From Varroa destructor (taxonomy: Eukaryota > Arthropoda > Arachnida > Mesostigmata > Varroidae), in NCBI RefSeq assembly GCF_002443255.2, contig NW_019211457.1, forward strand, positions 20,223,497-20,287,496: a DNA stretch of 64,000 nucleotides, written 5' to 3'. The notes under the pieces were generated by a model. The model did not search any database, had not been told where the DNA came from, and saw only the letters and a list, made by a program, of their open reading frames with translations. Both the position numbers and the translations under genes were made by a program. Positions 62,223 to 64,000 of this stretch are shown one piece after another. Each line of letters starts with the position of its first letter. Position 1 is the stretch's first letter.

Positions 62223-62798
62223 ATAAATAGCAGCAACGAAATTTCTAAAGTAGAGTAAACGCAGTAAACGATGTACTAGTCAGAACGTGACTCACTTTTG
62301 CACCCTGGAGCTCTGACCAGTTGTTGCAGTCGTTTTTGAATCTTTATGTGCGGGTCATGATAGCATACATCGCATGACGAGTCTTGTTGTGATTCTCCAA
62401 CAATCAGCTCCTCATGGATGATTATAATGCGAGACGACAATTTTTTCTAAATGTAAAATTACAGTTTGACTCTTCTCTAGATCTGAGTTAAAATGAAGCT
62501 TTCCTTTAACCAGATATCGGTCAGAGCATACTTAGCGTGCAAAATACGTTAAAAAAAAGCATTTTTGATGTTTGTTAGGTTGTATAGGCACCTGAAATTT
62601 CTCTTAATGGATATGGTCTGTCGTAATAGTAGTCAGAATTTTAATTAGCGGACAAGTCAACGTGAGCGCTGTTTGGTTCTCTGATTATTTACAATAAAGT
62701 TCGCGTACCGTGTTAATTGGCTTGAGCATCTCATTATTGTTTATCACATCCGTTGCGTGTAAATAAAGAGTTTTCTTTAGCACTGTCCCTCCCCTCTC
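62223..62798. other. Anonymous AT-rich DNA
   Basis: Nothing recognised. Confidence 0.55.
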
Positions 62799-63010
<212 letters not shown>

Positions 63011-64000
63011 TAAAATGCCTAAACCTGTCTCAACGCCGCTACGCTTTTTAAGAAACCTCTTCAAGTACGAGATGGTCGTAAACACGGCTATAATTTAGCA
63101 CTTTGTCTGCATAGAAAAGCCTGACATGGGCCAATATGTGGATTGCTGATCAGCGGGTCATGTCTTGATATTTTTATATTTAACGATAATGCCCAGTGCC
63201 AATAAGCCAATAGACTGCTGAATTATTCATAATAATAGACATCGGTGCAGTGAAATGGACAGGAATAATAATGACCTATTAGAATTTAGTGCCGTTTTTA
63301 GGGCGGAACAAGCGCGCAGTTGACTTTATCTCTGGTAATAAGTAAAGCAAATGAATCATCAATTTAACTAACGCACTCATCTAATGTTCATTAGTACGTG
63401 GAGGATGCGCAATGACGCCTCTGCTTACGAAAAATTATACTTGCCTGACTGATTTCACTAGACCTAAGTCTTAAATAAAAACTTTTATTACTTAGCAGTT
63501 GGTATCTAGTAACTAGATGCCAACTAGATGTGTGTGACATCAGGGCAACTACACAAGTGGTATATTGAAACTGAAATATGTTCTTTTTAATGATCTGCAG
63601 TATTTTGAGGTCGACAAGTTGCCACCCGTGGCTATGAGTTCAGCTGCTTAGCCAAAATTTTATAGCCAGGAACTCTGACGGGGCCTGAACAATCACGAAA
63701 TACACCATACTCATTTAACGATGAAAGCTAGCTGGTAGTAATAGTAATTTTGACACCTACTTATTTTATATAACTTGTCGTCAATGGCGGGATGTCTGGC
63801 TATTTTAGATTATTCCTTATTAGTCAATGGAGACGAGGTTAATACTAAGTAGTGTTCTAACACCAGGAAACCAGGAAAAGGTAGAAAAAACTACAAGGAA
63901 GATATGTTCATTGAAAGCTGAATTCGATTAACAAAGCAAGTATGATAAACCAGTTTTTGTACCGACATCCATAATGAAGTTATCTATGAAATATGGGAAT
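63011..64000. other. Anonymous AT-rich DNA to window end
   Basis: Holds the inverted repeat at 63497-63525; no gene recognised. Confidence 0.55.
63497..63525. repeat. Inverted repeat with 13-bp arms
   Basis: AGTTGGTATCTAG pairs with CTAGATGCCAACT at 12 of 13 positions (the mismatch becomes G-U in a transcript) around TAA. Confidence 0.65.

Overview
The window reads as AT-rich, gene-poor animal DNA, most likely from an arthropod. A mite or other chelicerate would fit the texture, but nothing in the sequence proves the lineage. There is no prokaryotic architecture: no operons, no ribosome-binding-site-led genes, and no open frame above about 160 codons in 64 kb. What can be recognised is decayed transposon protein, short exon-like frames bounded by good splice sites, (TA)n microsatellites and small inverted repeats. 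I found no tRNA, rRNA, CRISPR array or bacterial gene.

Three mobile-element relics are well supported. A Tc1/mariner-type transposase relic lies on the minus strand at about 5.95-6.80 kb. A second, more complete Tc1-like relic lies on the plus strand at about 22.41-23.46 kb. A CR1/jockey-type LINE relic with endonuclease and reverse-transcriptase blocks lies on the plus strand at about 51.2-53.3 kb. All three carry frameshifts, stops or lost catalytic residues and look dead.

The best host-gene signal is on the plus strand between 48 and 57 kb. A first coding exon at 48185-48436 has a good ATG context, a hydrophobic signal/anchor segment and a perfect GTAAGT donor. The next good exon, at 55461-55596, has a pyrimidine-rich acceptor and a GTAAGA donor. 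Its peptide resembles the N-terminal cysteine-containing domain of NRF-type (nose resistant to fluoxetine) acyltransferase-like membrane proteins. The LINE relic sits between them, in what would be an intron. A 69-base exon-like frame at 57161-57229 resembles the E-F strand region of an immunoglobulin domain; it cannot follow the 55.5 kb exon directly because the phases do not match. The three may belong to one or several genes.

Region by region: 1-5.7 kb holds no recognised gene; 5.7-6.8 kb a microsatellite and a Tc1 relic; 6.8-22.4 kb no confirmed gene, with a possible 99-base minus exon at 10.2 kb; 22.4-23.5 kb a Tc1 relic; 23.5-47.6 kb mostly anonymous, with a cysteine-rich frame at 24.2 kb, a TATA-like site at 25.07 kb, a signal-peptide-like exon at 35.2 kb, a long palindrome at 37.6 kb and several (TA)n tracts; 47.6-57.3 kb the candidate gene(s) plus the LINE; 57.3-64 kb anonymous, with a membrane-like minus frame at 59.6 kb, a strong hairpin at 62.2 kb and a (TA)n tract of about 210 bases at 62.8 kb. 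Exon calls rest on splice-site and peptide reading by eye and are tentative; the transposon calls are firmer.
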